From: Micromonospora sp. WMMD1155
GTDB lineage: Bacteria; Actinomycetota; Actinomycetes; Mycobacteriales; Micromonosporaceae
Reading direction: 5' to 3'
NCBI RefSeq assembly: GCF_029581275.1
Contig: NZ_CP120742.1
Coordinates: forward strand, 4,464,501 to 4,528,500
Length of the DNA: 64,000 nucleotides
The notes beneath the pieces were generated by a model. That model did no database searches. It worked only from the letters and a program-made list of their open reading frames with translations, and was not told where the DNA came from. The position numbers were made by a program, and so were the translations under genes. Shown in pieces: positions 63,110-64,000 of the stretch. Each line of letters starts with the position of its first letter. The stretch's first letter is position 1.

Positions 63110-63170
63110 GTCGATCATGAGGTTAGCGGCGCGACACGCCGCTGCGGACGCCGCCAACCTCATGATCGAC
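63110..63170. repeat. Dispersed palindrome, family A copy 3 (variant arms)
   Basis: 22-nt arms at 63110-63131 and 63149-63170 with one mismatch, GATCATGAGGTTAGCGGCG-like sequence, 17-nt loop. Same architecture as copies at 53767 and 59566, but the inner arm sequence differs. It lies between two convergent genes. Confidence 0.8.
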
Positions 63171-63251
63171 CGGGAAGAGGGGCCGGGAAGGGGGCCGGGA
63201 AGAGGGGCCGGGAAGGGGGGCCGGGAAGAGGGGCCGGGAAGGGGGCTGGGG
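63170..63251. repeat. 12-13-bp tandem repeat
   Basis: Alternating CCGGGAAGAGGGG and CCGGGAAGGGGG units, three pairs, immediately after palindrome 63110-63170, running to the polyprenyl synthase stop. Confidence 0.9.
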
Positions 63252-64000
63252 TTAGTCGGCTCGGCGGGTTGCGGCTATGGCTAGGTCCACCAGGGTCTGG
63301 CGGGCCTCGGTGTCGAGGTCGACGGCGGTCAGGGCGGCCAGGGCGGCGTCGGTGAGCGTGACGATCCGCTGCTCGGTACGGGCGAGAGCCCCGCTCGCGG
63401 TGATCAGCTCGCGCAGCCGGGCCACCCCCTGCTCGTCCAACTCCGGGTCGCCGAGCCGGCCGAGCAGCAGCTCGCGGCCCGCGTCGTCGGTGGTCTCCAG
63501 GGCGGCCGCCACCAGGTAGGTGCGCTTGCCCTCGCGCAGGTCGTCCCCGGCCGGCTTCCCGGTCAGGGCCGGGTCACCGAAGACTCCCAGCACGTCGTCG
63601 CGGAGCTGGAACGCCTCGCCCAGCGGCAGCCCGTACGCCGAGTAGGCCGTCCGCACGTCGGCCGTCGCGTCGGCCAGCGCCGCACCGAGCAGCAGTGGAC
63701 GTTCGACCGTGTACTTCGCCGACTTGTACCGGGCGACCTTGCCGGCCCGTTCCACCGAGGTGTCCCCGGTGGCCTGCGTCAGCACGTCGAGATACTGGCC
63801 GACGGTGACCTCGGTGCGCATCTCGTCGAAGACCGGCCGGGCCCGGGCCAGGACCCACGGGTCCAGCCCCGCGGAGTGCAGCAGCTCGTCGGACCAGACC
63901 AGGCAGAGGTCGCCCAGCAGGAGAGCCGCGGCGTCGCCGAAGCTGTCCGGGTCACCACCCCAGCCGGCCCGCCGGTGCCGGGCGGCGAACCGCCGGTGCA
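63252..64000 (-). CDS. Polyprenyl diphosphate synthase, 3' part (IdsA2-like)
   Basis: The frame is open through the window edge at 64000, so the N-terminus is outside. Visible part includes HRRFAARHRRAGWGG, LGDLCLVWSDELL, KSAKYTVERPLLLG, and the second aspartate motif in FQLRDDVLGVFGD. These are trans-prenyltransferase features, making geranylgeranyl-type diphosphate for carotenoid, menaquinone or lipid carriers. Rv2173 (idsA2) occupies the same place near pknL. The first DDXXD lies upstream of the window. Confidence 0.92.
   Translation of the reverse strand, partial: HRRFAARHRRAGWGGDPDSFGDAAALLLGDLCLVWSDELLHSAGLDPWVLARARPVFDEMRTEVTVGQYLDVLTQATGDTSVERAGKVARYKSAKYTVERPLLLGAALADATADVRTAYSAYGLPLGEAFQLRDDVLGVFGDPALTGKPAGDDLREGKRTYLVAAALETTDDAGRELLLGRLGDPELDEQGVARLRELITASGALARTEQRIVTLTDAALAALTAVDLDTEARQTLVDLAIAATRRAD

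Overview
The window is very GC-rich, with GTG/ATG starts, many 4-bp ATGA/GTGA gene overlaps and a gene set typical of Actinobacteria. It has a three-part qcrCAB branch with a di-haem cytochrome c, PimB-like mannosyltransferase, PknL/PASTA kinase, class II DAHP synthase and Rv2175c-type wHTH. My best inference is a Micromonosporaceae chromosome (Micromonospora or a close relative). No rRNA, tRNA, prophage, IS transposase or CRISPR array was seen. From memory, the backbone (trpD, ctaE-qcrCAB, DEDDh exonuclease-UvrC, pimB, fadD15, SRPBCC, plsC, RNase AS, GT87, aroG, pknL, Rv2175c-like, idsA) runs parallel to Mycobacterium tuberculosis Rv2173-Rv2196. The window therefore looks like an old actinobacterial core block with lineage-specific insertions.

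Layout. 1-1075: small zinc-ribbon gene embedded in tandem repeats and palindromes. 1076-8914: trpD, degenerate receiver, ctaG, ctaE, qcrCAB (terminal oxidase branch), secreted DUF4142 protein. 8996-16883: stand-alone RAM domain, NDP-sugar nucleotidyltransferase plus Nudix, RelA/SpoT homologue, exonuclease-UvrC fusion, NYN RNase-like protein, DinB-like protein. 17136-20716: Cys-rich peptide, 29-codon leader, M48 protease, PimB, PlsC. 20736-28446: TetR with two operator palindromes, GGDEF-EAL protein, methyltransferase, NarL-type two-component system, FadD15. 28609-33860: SRPBCC, DUF5304-like protein, ROK glucokinase, EEP hydrolase, flavin monooxygenase and its partner hydrolase. 33870-41085: OtsA, a membrane protein, second PlsC, and a 1159-residue zinc-ribbon/adenylate cyclase/AAA/TPR regulator whose N-terminus has no standard start codon. 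41217-43936: small acidic protein, MFS exporter, a 55-residue peptide with four WAGPGx repeats, Crp regulator. 44157-47827: RNase AS, PPOX-fold protein, PPi-type phosphofructokinase, ProC, DUF2203. 47828-53553: palindromes and repeats, sortase, DUF4397 protein, methyltransferase, GT87 mannosyltransferase, F420-reductase-like protein. 53841-64000: glutathione peroxidase, secreted chitinase, lipoprotein, class II DAHP synthase, threonine aldolase, DNase IV, PknL-like kinase, wHTH protein, and the 3' part of a polyprenyl synthase.

Noteworthy structure. (1) Two families of dispersed palindromes: six copies with tips near TGATCCACTCG and three copies with GATCAAGAGG or GATCATGAGG arms. (2) Tandem repeats that begin at or swallow the stop codons of several genes (496, 17354, 48212, 58303). 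(3) A recurrent TANNNT-N6-8-start pattern indicating leaderless transcription at about nine genes. (4) The WAGPGx repeat peptide facing a divergent MFS exporter, the best candidate for an undescribed system. (5) The CTG (or other non-canonical) start of the cyclase gene.
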